A stretch of 64,000 bases of DNA from Symbiodinium natans (Eukaryota; Sar; Dinophyceae; Suessiales; Symbiodiniaceae). Below, one piece after another: positions 44,801 through 52,950 of this stretch (the stretch's first letter is position 1; the number at the start of each line of letters is the position of its first letter). Both the position numbers and the translations under genes were made by a program. The notes under the pieces were generated by a model, which saw only the letters and a list, made by a program, of their open reading frames with translations, ran no database searches and was not told the DNA's origin. The stretch spans positions 124,001 to 188,000 of the forward strand of contig CAJNDS010001269.1 in assembly GCA_905221605.1 (NCBI GenBank). The letters are read 5' to 3'.

Positions 44801-47195
44801 CCAAAACCCTAAACCCTAAACCTTAAACCCTGGACCGGGTTGGTTTGGTTTCGGACGGAATTCGGAAATCGACCTCAGGATTCAGGACTGATCGGACTGG
44901 ACTCCAGACTGAGAGTAGTCGGATAATCAAAAATATGAAGATAACACCATAAGAATGTGATCAGAAGATATAGTATAATAAAAGATCAATATAATACTGT
45001 AGGGCTTGGGGATATTTAGGGTCTCGGCCTAGGGATGCTGATGTATGCTTAGGGCTTGTTTGGGCTGCGCGCGTTTCTCATGGGACTCTTCCGGGGCTTC
45101 TTTGCTGTGATGTCGGGCTAGGGCTACTTGGTACCCTAAACGGCCCTAAACCCTAAACCCTAAACCCTGATCCCTAGACCTTAAACCCTAAACCCTAAAG
45201 CCTACCGGCAGCCTCCGTTGAGGTTGGAGAGGAAGCCGATAAAGAAGACGATGACGTTCAGGATGCCGTAACTGCAGTGTGAGGATTTCGAGGGGGGGAA
45301 ACCCGAATCCCTAGCCCAAGCTTCACGTCTTCGCGCGTATGATTAGGGTTTAAGGCCTAAAACCTGAAACCCTAAACCATAAACCCTAAACCTTTGATGC
45401 GACCCTCACCCCTAAACCGGGGTTGTTTATCAGATTATCAACCAATCATTAAGGTTTACGCTCCTGGTGTAAAAAATGAGGTGTAGACCAGCCCGCATGT
45501 GGAGACCTTCGGGGGGCACAGCCCGATACCCCAGCAATGAAGGAATGTGGATTTAATTCACGATCAAGATGTGGTGACTTCTCTAAATTAGGGGCCCCTT
45601 CTGGGGTTACGATTCTAAGGCGGCCCCTAATATTTAGGGTTCCCCCAAAATAGGGACCATAAACTTTGAGAACTCACCATGTAATCTCAGGCGTGTTGCT
45701 AAACTAAGGGGGATGGGGCTTTCTGGGGACCGGCGAAGTCGCCTAAAGCCCAAACCCTGAACCCTGGCTCAATTGGGGTTCCCCGATAACAAGGGTTAGA
45801 GCAGACTGGGAGAATGTTAGGAATACCCCTATTTAATTTCTCTTGGAATTCACCCTAAACCCTAAACCCTGAACCCTAAACCCTAAACCATAACCCAGAC
45901 CCTAAACCCATCAGGGTTTAGGGTTTAGGGCTTAGAGTTGAATTGGCCTTGGTAGGTCGGAATGTGCCAAGGGGTGCTCGGCCCGTGGGTACAGGCTCCG
46001 AGGGTCTCGGGCAGACGGACCGAAGGGAGATCCGAGCCAAGCTGACGACTTGCCTGTTACTCAAGGGCTTAGGGTTTAGGGTTCAGGGTGCAGGGTTGTG
46101 TTTCAAACCCCTTTGAAAATTATTTATGACAAACTTATGAAGAGGTTTGCCTATAGAGAAAGAGAGAGAAGGAGGGTTTGAAGATATAATCCTAAAGCAC
46201 TAGCCAGTTCAGGGTTTTAAGTTTCTGGGTGGCGGTGGAGCACCCTGAAATGGAGCCGCGCGAACTGTCGAACACACAGAAAGCCGTGCCAAGTCACGAG
46301 CCCCTGCCCTCACTGCCAACCCCTAAACCCTAAACCCTAAACCCTAAACCCTAAACCCTAAACCCTAAACCCTAAACCCTAAACACGAATGAAATCCTAA
46401 ACCTCCGAGACCGGCGTACCAACCCGAACAACGCATCGAATGTCTTCAAGACTCCTTCTATACCTTCACAAACAGCGATCCTTAAGTCCGAAATGACAGT
46501 TTAGGTTCTAGCTATCTCAAATCCAACGACCTGCACCCAAGTATAGGTATGCCTTACTTGTCAGCTCATGTTGGGGTAAGGGCTAGTAACTAAGATAGCT
46601 AGACCCAAGAGTAACCTGGGAATAAAAAAGAGTAGCCTTTTTGGCTTAAAGGGGGCCATATAAGCGGACCCAAACCCTAAAAAAGGGAATACGGGCCTAC
46701 CCGGGGTCCTAGTTCGGGAGAAGAAGGGGTAGTTGCGGGAGTAGGGGCAGTTTGTGATCCCACCCCTAGACCCTAAACCCTAAACCCTAAACCGGATCCC
46801 GGCGGCAGCAGCGTGGTGAGCCGCTGTTCTCCCAGCCCGCAGCGGCGGAAGCAGTGGTTGAGGCCCTGGGCCCAGGTCCTCTTCTCCTGGAGAGTTTAGG
46901 GTTTGGAGGTTCATGGCTGTAGGGATGAACTGAGGTTTCGAGTCTAGGACTCAGCGCTTGCATCCAAGAACGCGCGCAATTACTGCTCCTGCTACTGTGC
47001 CGGACACTGTTGCTGCACAATACCCATAAGTCGCAGCCCCAACGCCCTAGAACCCGGAACCCCGAAATAGTCCTGCAGCCCTCAAGGCCTGAACCCATAT
47101 AAACAAATCCGATTAGGAACATGCCCCCAATTAGCCACCAGACCCTGCAGCCCCGCAGCTCGTTGGAGAAGATGATCTGCCACAAGCCCGAAAAC
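21704..47195 (-). CDS. NADPH oxidase (NOX/DUOX-type ferric reductase superfamily)
   Basis: Exons in order give a membrane segment near the N-terminus (VWWLIGGMFLIGFVYM), then IPI-DDPISFHIVIAG and a His-containing helix (ASIHIAAH), further membrane exons (FFFPAILIFVDRLLL), then RPSKQLKTLRG and FVYQ-AGQYILL. After these come the FAD motif HPFTLTSAP, ISVHIRAASNLDW, GPFGAPAQK, the NADPH motif VGAGIG-VTPFASILRSV, and IYFYWICRGQ-EEFDWFYDLL with DITLFLTGE. NOX enzymes move electrons from NADPH through FAD and two haems across a membrane to oxygen, making superoxide. Six introns are fixed by motif continuity; three use GA donors. More than 6 kb separates the NLDW and GPFGAPAQK exons, and 2.7 kb separates LRSV from IYFYW, suggesting inserted segments. 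EF-hands were not found with confidence. The gene ends close to the ANL gene on the same strand. Confidence 0.85.
22102..22171 (-). CDS. NOX exon: EEFDWFYDLL
   Basis: After CAGCAG|GAA it reads EEFDWFYDLLSAAADGPAAG. Matches the 'FEWF..L' segment after FYW. CCCTAAA array at its donor side. Confidence 0.85.
22542..22600 (-). CDS. NOX exon: IYFYWICRGQ
   Basis: Reads HTAARIYFYWICRGQ and ends at a GACCCA donor; next exon GAAGAG. 5' end approximate. Confidence 0.8.
23695..23845. repeat. CCTACAAAC-type degenerate array
   Basis: About seventeen units of the form CCCTACAAA or GCCTACAAA, 9 bases long instead of 7. Confidence 0.85.
24157..24303. repeat. Telomere-type array between two long G runs
   Basis: A G run of more than 20 (with one T), then about eleven irregular CCCTAAA-like units, then a G run of more than 20. 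Confidence 0.9.
25258..25332 (-). CDS. NOX exon: VTPFASILRSV
   Basis: Twenty-five codons, VTPFASILRSVQLRAKQRET and LLRGQ; donor GTGTGG next to a family I element. Confidence 0.9.
25738..25855. repeat. TTTAGGG array in NOX intron
   Basis: About seventeen units, including TTAGGGC variants, ending 30 bases from the GAGIG exon. Confidence 0.95.
25885..25929 (-). CDS. NOX exon: NADPH motif GAGIG
   Basis: Fifteen codons, VWGFDTLMAVGAGIG. The acceptor CCACCACAG directly follows the TTTGGGG-type array. The donor GTGCCC leads to VTPFASIL. Confidence 0.9.
25936..26160. repeat. TTTGGGG array at an acceptor
   Basis: About thirty units of TTTGGGG (seven bases, A changed to G), beginning seven bases from the NOX exon start at 25929. 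On the coding strand the acceptor follows CCCCAAACCCCAAACCCC. Confidence 0.95.
26495..26542 (-). CDS. NOX exon: GPFGAPAQK
   Basis: Exactly 16 codons, AVMLQVTGPFGAPAQK, ending at a GCAGCA donor; joins VWGFDTLMAVGAGIG. Confidence 0.9.
28110..28265. repeat. TTTATAGGG-type array
   Basis: About a dozen 9-base TTTATAGGG units with interruptions. Confidence 0.85.
28285..28435. mobile_element. Family F element
   Basis: Blocks AGTAGTTGCATGGTCCCT, CCTTATATACCCTATAC, AAGGGCCCATATTTC and GATACTACCC match the copies at 35350-35507 and 16638-16757. Confidence 0.65.
28600..28695. mobile_element. Family A element
   Basis: Left end GGATGTTCCGCCTGAAACTG, right end AGTATAAGGAGGAACATCC, with internal AGGACTGT. 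Confidence 0.8.
28740..28920. repeat. C-rich polypyrimidine tract
   Basis: About 180 bases almost purely C and T on the plus strand, with repeated CCCCCCTTCC. Confidence 0.95.
29820..30070. repeat. Foldback minisatellite of telomere-like units
   Basis: About four or five units of roughly 50-60 bases. Each has GGTTTAAGGTTTC...GGGTTT followed by AAGCCCAACCCTGAACCC-type sequence, so each unit is a small inverted repeat. Confidence 0.7.
30607..30692 (-). CDS. Probable exon in the NOX insertion
   Basis: After CTTAG|GAG it reads ERAEEEWVQRQGSLVDPATP and then AEAAISIGE with a GC donor. It may connect to the AVMLQVTGPFGAP exon. Confidence 0.45.
31120..31402. repeat. CA / CAGACA tract
   Basis: About 280 bases of CACACA and CAGACA units; its long frames in several phases are not genes. 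Confidence 0.95.
31633..31712 (-). CDS. Probable exon in the NOX insertion
   Basis: After TGACAG|GC it reads HIVYNVPTDTGLGDGRADKL and then NVARLNS. No domain recognised. Confidence 0.45.
32125..32188 (-). CDS. Probable exon in the NOX insertion
   Basis: After CGGCAG|G it reads APKIFDYCNKVLPNSALA. It lies between the two halves of the FAD domain. Confidence 0.45.
33510..33556 (-). CDS. NOX exon: ISVHIRAAS
   Basis: ENCISVHIRAASNLD plus two bases of Trp, directly continuing SAPE. Donor GTGCCC. Confidence 0.85.
33955..34090. mobile_element. Possible family I element
   Basis: Shares AATAGGGGTACCCC, AAAAGGGACCCC and ACCCGATTTTTGGAC blocks with the elements near 25020 and 61200; ends not perfect. 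Confidence 0.45.
34308..34376 (-). CDS. NOX exon: FAD motif HPFTLTSAP
   Basis: Exactly 23 codons, AGQYILLGWKGEWHPFTLTS and APE. The donor is GACACA and the next exon starts GAGAAC. Confidence 0.9.
34904..34984 (-). CDS. NOX exon: FAD domain strand
   Basis: Exactly 27 codons, RPSKQLKTLRGDVIGLTFDV and PQGFVYQ, ending at a GCTGGA donor; the next exon starts GCGGGC. Confidence 0.85.
35232..35276 (-). CDS. NOX exon: LLPGK
   Basis: Fifteen codons, RAADIAIAAQLLPGK, at the start of the FAD-binding domain; CCCTAAA left and TTTAGGG right. Its junction to the next exon is not unique. Confidence 0.6.
35350..35507. mobile_element. Family F element
   Basis: Contains GGGCCCTGAAAAGGGG, ACCCCTTATGTACC twice in tandem, CCCAAGGGCCCATACTTCAG and GGGCCCATGAAACTACC. 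Confidence 0.65.
35640..36260 (+). CDS. 206-codon plus-strand ORF inside a NOX intron, status unknown
   Basis: The longest frame in the window, from an ATG at 35640. It has no recognisable domain; composition is ordinary (segment CLRDKLSALADAALQLRLQT looks helical). It lies between NOX exons at 35276 and 36311 on the other strand. It could be a nested gene, a retrocopy piece or chance. Confidence 0.2.
   Translation: MRRRRSLHAPHREASMPKPQNPESSMNAPHMHDRCMSGEPTDHATMRETSAFLRLPQSLERFRGIWTIAIGLCSGSEHSGKINKVRKPPKPSEVRGSNLTCLRDKLSALADAALQLRLQTQFSAFQYLLQKRATPKPKNPTGYSLGSVSGSPGLKALTESGSATSSNHSQAIESPCKPGYSWKQANLIQTKNIVNVRASCAGDGRW
36311..36392 (-). CDS. NOX exon: FFFPAILIFVDRLLL
   Basis: 82 bases after ATCCAG|G, reading FFFPAILIFVDRLLLANRQA. 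Matches the last membrane helix before the FAD domain (P-x-x-x-Y-x-x-DR-x-x-R). Donor GTGCCC. Confidence 0.75.
36620..36696 (-). CDS. Probable NOX membrane exon
   Basis: Reads AVALLHVGTTFLVGLCCKPK. Flanked by CCCTAAA on the left and a 17-unit TTTAGGG array on the right. Confidence 0.55.
36718..36835. repeat. TTTAGGG array, 17 units
   Basis: Almost perfect heptamers. Confidence 0.95.
37065..37112 (-). CDS. Probable NOX exon: membrane helix with histidine
   Basis: After GCCGAG|G it reads VLLLLHAPARLWIW, fitting the helix after 'RR..E.F..H' in NOX proteins. CCCTAAA on the left. Confidence 0.55.
38473..38568 (-). CDS. Probable exon in the NOX gene
   Basis: After TTCAG|G it reads EGFGPILESLSEVTSPVPRR; a preceding MDLLLQ is also open. 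Bracketed CCCTAAA/TTTAGGG. No motif. Confidence 0.45.
   Translation of the reverse strand: MDLLLQEGFGPILESLSEVTSPVPRRVIEPL
39585..39692. repeat. CCCTAAA array, 15 units
   Basis: Near-perfect; faces the TTTAGGG array at 39805-39892 across the exon at 39725-39795. Confidence 0.95.
39725..39795 (-). CDS. Probable NOX exon
   Basis: After AAAAG|G it reads EMTSGMTFFHQLLNFSNRCA and then VLTG. CCCTAAA (15 units) on the left and TTTAGGG (12 units) on the right. Confidence 0.65.
39805..39892. repeat. TTTAGGG array, 12 units
   Basis: Near-perfect; see the exon at 39725-39795. Confidence 0.95.
40363..40535. mobile_element. Family B-like element
   Basis: Starts GGTTCATTGACTCATGGGTA and ends TACCCATGAACCTCC, with an internal duplication of TTCATGGGTAGA.ATAGGCAGGG-type sequence. 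Confidence 0.5.
41005..41077 (-). CDS. NOX exon: haem-helix
   Basis: Reads DPISFHIVIAGFTFLGASIH and then IAAH, a hydrophobic helix with histidines at haem-ligand spacing. Donor GTGTGC. Confidence 0.85.
41562..41600 (-). CDS. NOX exon ending IPID at a GA donor
   Basis: Reads SSREWIPID. The donor is GACCCA and the next exon starts GACCCG, so five bases are repeated. Joined it gives WIPIDDPISFH, the usual 'P.DD...FH' of NOX enzymes. Confidence 0.75.
42705..42834. repeat. CCCTAAA array
   Basis: About eighteen units, some CCCCAAA and CCCTAGA. Confidence 0.95.
43040..43165. repeat. TCTAGGG variant array
   Basis: About seventeen units of TCTAGGG with TATAGGG and TCTAGAG variants. Confidence 0.95.
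44195..44400. repeat. Long TTTAGGG array
   Basis: About 28 units, ending in degenerate GTTCAGG units. Confidence 0.95.
44410..44512 (-). CDS. Probable exon in the NOX gene
   Basis: Reads YFTIRNHVDTRDLHSAAPPT and stays open to LDLP. TTTAGGG arrays lie on both sides. No motif. Confidence 0.4.
44515..44830. repeat. TTTAGGG to CCCTAAA palindromic cluster
   Basis: A short TTTAGGG pair (44517-44531) is followed at once by CCCAAACCCGAAGCCCTAAG and CCCTAAA units to 44625. A possible 10-codon exon (44666-44695, reading EALSFPEG with a GTAAGT donor) follows, then more CCCTAAA to 44830. Confidence 0.75.
45213..45271 (-). CDS. Probable NOX membrane exon
   Basis: After TGCAG it reads YGILNVIVFFIGFLSNLNG, a hydrophobic helix; GC donor. 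Confidence 0.6.
45993..46053 (-). CDS. Probable NOX exon
   Basis: After AACAG|G it reads QVVSLARISLRSVCPRPSEP; a GT donor follows. Confidence 0.45.
46598..46713. mobile_element. Family G element
   Basis: Starts CTAGACCCAAGAGTA and ends TACCCGGGGTCCTAG. Inside are a CTTTTTGGCTTAAAGGGGGC block and GGGCCTAC. Related stretches lie at 19653-19717, 30290-30367, 47803-47882 and 50918-50978. Confidence 0.6.
46793..46886 (-). CDS. Exon ending in a telomere-repeat donor
   Basis: After CTCCAG|GAG it reads EKRTWAQGLNHCFRRCGLGE and then LTTLLPPGS. The only nearby donor is the GT of GTTTAGGG, so the 5' splice site appears to be the first base pair of the telomere array. TTTAGGG-type sequence is also on the right. 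Confidence 0.6.
47095..47195 (-). CDS. NOX exon: first membrane segment
   Basis: After TTTAG|G it reads FSGLWQIIFSNELRGCRVWW and then LIGGMFLIGFVYM, a clear hydrophobic helix. A GTTCAG donor follows. Confidence 0.65.
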
Positions 47196-47199
47196 CTAA

Positions 47200-50100
47200 A
47201 AGTCCCAAAGCCTTAAGTCCTCTACTTCTTGCTCATCTCATTAAAACCCGATGAGCCCTGAACACTGATAGGTTCAAGAAGCGGTTCAGTTCGAGAGGTG
47301 CAGGCGGGGTTTCGGGTCGCGGGTTCCCTCGAGGTTCAAGGTACTCGACTGAGCTCGTGGTGAGCTTCTGAAGTTCGGGTGTAGGCTTTGGAGTCATCGC
47401 CATGGGGGTTGAAAAGAGCCGACAAGTTGATCAACCATCAGCTTATCTGTTTGTCTACGATTCTGATCGGAAAGATTCCTGCTTTTTGCCCTATGGCCGA
47501 CCTAGCAAGAGGAAGGGCATGAGATGCCAAAGCTTCGCAGAAGAGAACGCACAAGACCCAAGACTGAACCCTAAATCCTTTTCCGGTAATGCCGACAGCC
47601 GCCTGCAGCTAGTTGAGTTGCTTAGGACTAGGCACTAGGTGCCTGCGGCTTAAACCCCATACCTCTGCACTCTCGAGATTGAAACAAGGAGGTTGCTCTA
47701 AAGGTCCTCTAATGCAGAGGGATGGGCATATGGGTAAAGAGTCACTCGAACGGGGATCCGGGCTGACCTTACGAGAAAAAGAACCAACCGATTAAATGAG
47801 GGTACCCTTTTGGTTTAGAGGGGCTTATAAGGGAGCCTAAACCCTAAAAGAACAGGGCAACAAGGGCTCTTCTCTGGGTCCTAGTTAGGATCATCTGGGG
47901 ATCGATATGTTGAACAATTCCCTGGTCATTTGGGCCTAACTAAAACCAAAGCACCAACCTCAGGGTGGTTTAGGGTTTGGGGTTTAGGGTTTGGGGTTCA
48001 GGGTGTAGGGTTTAGGGTATATAGGGCCCCTGGTATACCCGAATAAGGGGAACGCAAGATGTCCCAACAGCCAACCTACCTTAAATGCTGGATGCCGCCG
48101 TCCTCAGGCATCGCCATCTCTGCCGCCTCTGCAGCTAGGGTTGAAGAGTAGGCTTTAGGGCCTTGGGTTTGGGGTTTAATTAGGATGGTGGGTTGGGGTT
48201 TAGGGTTGAGAGTTTAGGGTGGCGCAGATGTGCGATGTCGACGAGACCGAGTATGTCAGCCAAACTCCGGTTCAGAGAGACCGAAGCCATGCCACCCAAC
48301 CCCGAACCTCAGATCCATGACTGGGCGGGGGGGGGGGCGGGGAGGGGAGGGAGGTTAAGGTTGTACAGGCAAGTCAGGCTTGAGTCAGATGATGGCTTGA
48401 GGGTTCAGGGCTCAGGGTTTGGGGTGCAAGGTTTCGGGTTTAGGGTTTCATCCTGCCGTTTCAGGGCCAACGCCTGTCAGAGCATCCAAAGGGAAGTTTC
48501 CAAAGGAGGTCCCCTGTCTGGGCCTCCTTATAGTGGGGGCTCTGCTCCACTTGGAGCTGCAAAGACGAAGTTGGGTAATGAAAGGGCGATCCTAACTTAG
48601 ACGACAGCCGATCAACCTCATCCCTGATCCCTAAACCCTGAACCCCAAAAGCTAAACCCTATACCCGAAACCCTAAACCCTGCGCCCTATCACAATGCCC
48701 AGCTCCCCCCACTCATCGCCTTCTCAGCAGCGGTCTCCTGGGTTCCAAAGCAAGCTGGGAGCAACAAAAAAGGGCCACCAATTTCTGTACAATATGATTG
48801 TAGAGGAGGCCTTGTACCCCAAAACCTGGAATGCATCTGAACAAAATGGGGGAAAAGGCAGCACGGGGAATCCCAGTCTCTTCGTCGCTGGCATAGCCGT
48901 TCACTTTCTTGGCCCACTCTTTCCTGCGAGGCGGCTGTCTTGTGCTTGGGGCTCAGGGGTTTAGGGTTTTAGGGTTCGGGGTTTCGGGTTGAGGGCTAGG
49001 GTAGGCAACAGGTCTTAGCGCCTAGGCCAGAAGCCTCATAACACATTCTTGCTGGGACAGCGTTGCCGTGCTTAGGGCTCAGGGGTTCTCCAGCGGCAGT
49101 GCAGGACAAGATGGCAAGAGCAGGGCAAGGTACGATCTTCTCCCTGTAGAACTCCTATGCGCACAGTGGAACCATAGTAGCCACGATCTGAATCTGAAAA
49201 GACAAATAGCAACCTTAATTAATAATTGTGTAACCAGAGTGGCCATGATCAAAAAACACAATAGAATAGAAACACAGGACCGCAATCCAAAAAACACAAC
49301 ATGGCAACCTAAATCCAACAAAGAAATCATAGCAACCGAATTCAAGAAACACAGCAACCATGATTGAAGAAAAACACAATCATAGTCATAGCAAACGCAA
49401 AAGCCCCGCCTTTGCTTGGAAATGATCTGACGCCGCTCCTCTAGCAGCTGCTTCAGCCGCTCCTCAGGAAGGGCTCCCTTGTTGGAAACGCTTTGCCTAT
49501 ACTCCCCTTAGAACCTTAATAAACATAATATTGTTAGTATCCTCTTGGGTTTAAAACAAAAACAAAAAGTTAAAAAAAAAAACCAAGAGAGATATAGTTA
49601 CATGATGAAGGAAGTCCAGCCGGAGCCGCTAAGGATGTACCCCTACGAGGTTCCTTTGATGTACTCCTAGTATGGCCCCTAATTAGAGGATCTTTTGTTG
49701 GGCCCCCAAACCCAAAAGTACAACCTTCGGGGTCCCAGGTAGAGTCCCACGACCTAAGGCTTCTCGGGGTATATCTGTACCCTAAGGGTACGAAGGGTTG
49801 TAGAAGAACTGGAAACACAAATGAGATCTATGTGGTACATGGGAGAACCTACCCTCCTAACACTGCTTCTTGACTCCAAACCTTGATGCCATCATATAGG
49901 GCGTCGGGTCTTCAGGCAGCATTAAAAGCGTTGCGCTTGTTGCTTAGTGGAATCTTCAGGGAATACCCCCTGCTAAACGAGTAAAGGATACCACTCTAGA
50001 TCGTGTATATATTAATAATAATAATAATAATAATAATAGTAAATAAATAATAAATAATAAATAGTTTCGACTGACATGTACTTCTTATCGCCAGGTTAGT

Positions 50101-50980
50101 TGGCGACTTGGCCCTCAGGAAAGATGAACAACATGGGCACAATGAAGTCAGGACAATTTAGAGTTTAGGGTTAAGGGTTTAGGGTTTACCCTTAACACTG
50201 TAAACCCTACTGGCAAACAGGGTTGACAGCACAGCCTCAAGGCAAGCCCGCAAGCGCAAGCACGCTCAGAGTGCTAAAACTATACTAGAAAACCTACACC
50301 CTAAGCCCTAAACTCCAAACCCCAAACTCCGTAAAACCCTAAACCCCAACACCCTAAACCTTAAACCCTGAGATGGATCCTCCTTCAAGACCCATCGAAT
50401 GATGCGAGGACGATAGCGGGAAGAGCAAAGCCAGTGTCCGGGATGCCTACCAGGGGAGCTGAGGGTCGCGGGAGGGCCGGGGGGAGGGGGCAACTGAATG
50501 AGCTCGAAGCCTGCAAGGTTTGCGTCTGCTTTGTGAGTGCATGGGTGAGTTACCAGTTTTTCAGGTTTTCAGGTGCTGCGTGGGGTTCCCCCCCCTCCCC
50601 CGCACACCCAAAGGGTCCATATCAGGTAGCCCTAAACCCTCACCCTCAACCCTAAACCTCCCAATCTTGCTTCAATTTTGACCCCTTTGGAGAAACGTAG
50701 GGCCGCATCCCAGAGACTCAAAACACCCATTCCTGAGTCAGGGCCTAGGTGTACTTGGAGGTTCATGGTTCTAACTGAGGCGACACGTAGGATACCTGTA
50801 GTGCTAGTTCTAAGTGGCGGTAGCCTGATTCCTGGTACTTCTAACCCTACAAGAACCCAAAGTAAGGTCTCCGTAACACCCGAAACCCTAACCCCGTGCA
50901 GGCTTATACAGGGCATCCCAAAGGTGATAACAGAACCTAAACCCTAGAAAAAGGGAACAAGAGCCTACTTCTGGTCCTCA
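47200..50980. other. Region between NOX and the DD3-3-like gene
   Basis: Several minus-strand open segments with AG|G acceptors may be exons of the NOX N-terminus or the end of the neighbour: 49400-49490 (ALPEERLKQLLEERRQIISK, coiled-coil-like), 48868-48928 (KEWAKKVNGYASDEETGIP), 48080-48128 (EMAMPEDGGIQHL, GTAGGT donor) and 48220-48300 (ASVSLNRSLADILGLVDIAH). None is tied to a family. It also holds TTTAGGG clusters, a family G copy and a TAA tract (50010-50065). Confidence 0.4.
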
Positions 50981-50981
50981 C

Positions 50982-51039
50982 CTCAAGGCGTACAGGGCTG
51001 CCAGGAGATAAAGGATGAGGAGGACACCCACGGCCACGC
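50982..51039 (-). CDS. Membrane-helix exon, possibly the C-terminus of the DD3-3-like gene
   Basis: After AATCAG|GC it reads VAVGVLLILYLLAALYALR and ends at GTGAGG, a canonical donor. It is a clear single transmembrane helix. Its position downstream of the DD3-3-like exons suggests a membrane anchor, but the link is not proven. Confidence 0.55.
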
Positions 51040-51087
51040 CTGATTTCAGGGGGCTTCGAGGATTCAGTAGGTCTTAGGAGATGTGGC

Positions 51088-51197
51088 GAGTTCTCTGAAT
51101 TAGGTTCCCTTTTCTGGCGTACCCTAAATAAGAGGGGTCGCCTTATGATAAGGACCCCAAAAGGGACAGTATTTAGGAGGAGTGACCATGTGGAGGT
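51088..51197. mobile_element. Family H-like element
   Basis: TCTGAATTAGGTTCCCTTTT near the left, GACCCCAAAAGGGACAG near the right; resembles 45570-45690 and 58754-58843. Confidence 0.45.
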
Positions 51198-51592
51198 TTC
51201 AGGATAAAGGGCAGGGAACCATAGCAGCAGCCCAATGAGTGCCAGAGCAACTACGCGGTGAAGTTTTTCTTAGGTCTCCGAACCCTGAACAAAGAAAATG
51301 ATGAGGGTGCCGCTGGGCATGTGGGTGAAGTAGCTCCCCTACTTGGATGTATCAGACTGCGAAGATGCTTGGCTGCTGTTTTGGGTTTCAGGGCCTTTCG
51401 GGGACTGACCCAGCCTGACCCGAGGGTGGGGGGGGGGGGGGGTTTGGGGATTTGGGCTTTGGGGCTTCAGGTTTACAGAAAGCAATCTAGTCCTGACCTC
51501 GCATGGAGCTCCCTCAAGCCTAAGGCTCTAGATCTCCACAAGCCGGATTCGAAGCCGCAGCATATGAACAAAACAAAAATTAAACTTCCCTT

Positions 51593-51698
51593 ACTACCAA
51601 TTGCTTAAGAACCCCTCGAAAAACAAAAATCAGCTTCCTTATACGAGTAGCATCGGGATGTTTTGAATTTTGTTTAGGGGTTCTTAAGCAACTCGTAG
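51593..51698. mobile_element. Inverted-repeat element, family C
   Basis: Ends CTACCAATTGCTTAAGAACC (51593 on) and GGTTCTTAAGCAACTCGTAG; second copy of 10371-10473. Confidence 0.85.
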
Positions 51699-52674
51699 CT
51701 TATGCCAAGAGTAGCTTATACTGTATACCCTGAATGCCCTTACATTGTGGGGAAAGATGCCGTAACTAGTGATTGTACCAAGGGATTGTAGGTTTCTCTT
51801 GGTACACAATTTAAACCACAAACCCGAACCCGAACTTGAAGAGTGGCATCCCGAGGCCAACAGATTGTAGGGATCTCCGCAGGGGCAATATGCAGGAAGG
51901 CTGAAAAGAATCTCACGAAAGTCTCACGAAAGCTACAAAGCATCAAAGGATTTCCGGTCAGGGCATAGGCACAAACCCTAAACCCGACAACCTACACTAA
52001 CGCGCCGACCCTAACCCCGAGTCTGTGGCAACCTGGCGAGGTGAGGGCACGAAGTTCGCTCGGCTAGGTCAAGAAATCAAGACACCCCAGCCCCAAACGC
52101 CCAAACGCCGAAAGCAGCCCAAAACCCCTGAGAGGGCTGGGGGAACTATAAGCCTGCACCTTCAATCTCTGGACATCTAGAGCTCTTCCTCACTAGGCAC
52201 CGCAGCCCATCGCCAAAGAAGGTGCTGAACCCACAACCACCCTGAAGTCTAAACCCTAAACCCTAAACCCTAAACCCTAAACCCTAAACCCTGTCAGAGC
52301 AAGTACAACAAATTCTCCACCCAACCTATCATCCCAAAGCAGTGCAGCCTACGCCCAGGATGACGTTCTCGTAGGCTTCTAGCCTACAGGTCAAAACAGC
52401 ACAGGGTTTAGGGTTTACGCTTGAGGGTTTAGGGTTTGGGGTTTGGGTTTAGGGTTTAATCAACTGAACATACGTCCTCTCGGTTGGACCTCCACTCTGC
52501 AGCGAATGACGCGACTGCAAGACTGTGGCGCCCAGCACGGAACCCCACAAGTTTCCCGTATGCGTGTACATACACACGCACACACATACAAAATCAACAT
52601 ACATATGGTACATTACATTGCGTTGCATTTCATGACATTACGTCACAATACATGAAAATTATATACGTACACAA

Positions 52675-52714
52675 ACAGTGTCATACATACATACCTACAG
52701 GCATACATACATAA

Positions 52715-52745
<31 letters not shown>

Positions 52746-52906
52746 CATACATACATACATACATACATACATACATACATACATACATACATACATACAC
52801 ACACATACATACATACATCCATACATACATACATACATACATACATACATACATACATACATACATACATACACACACATACAGACATACATACATACAT
52901 ACATAT

Positions 52907-52937
<31 letters not shown>

Positions 52938-52950
52938 TACAAACATTCGT
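52675..52950. repeat. ACAT tetranucleotide tract
   Basis: About 60 ACAT units plus ACAG units. Frames in several phases on both strands (YIHTYIHT, MYVCMYVC) are artefacts. Confidence 0.98.

Noticed and set aside
48868-48928. Second copy of the ANL gene
   Set aside because: KVNGYASDEETG resembles SVNGKLSDEET of the ANL exon at DNA level too, but no other ANL motif lies beside it; judged coincidence or at most a fragment.
50080-50140. Acyltransferase motif (LFIFPEGQ)
   Set aside because: Only one short motif, and the partner motifs expected downstream were not found in order.
52480-52560. Plus-strand WD40-like piece (SAANDATARLW), and another at 56370 (FIFWDLHRGTFKKG)
   Set aside because: Short, isolated, opposite to the surrounding gene, and other frames are equally open.
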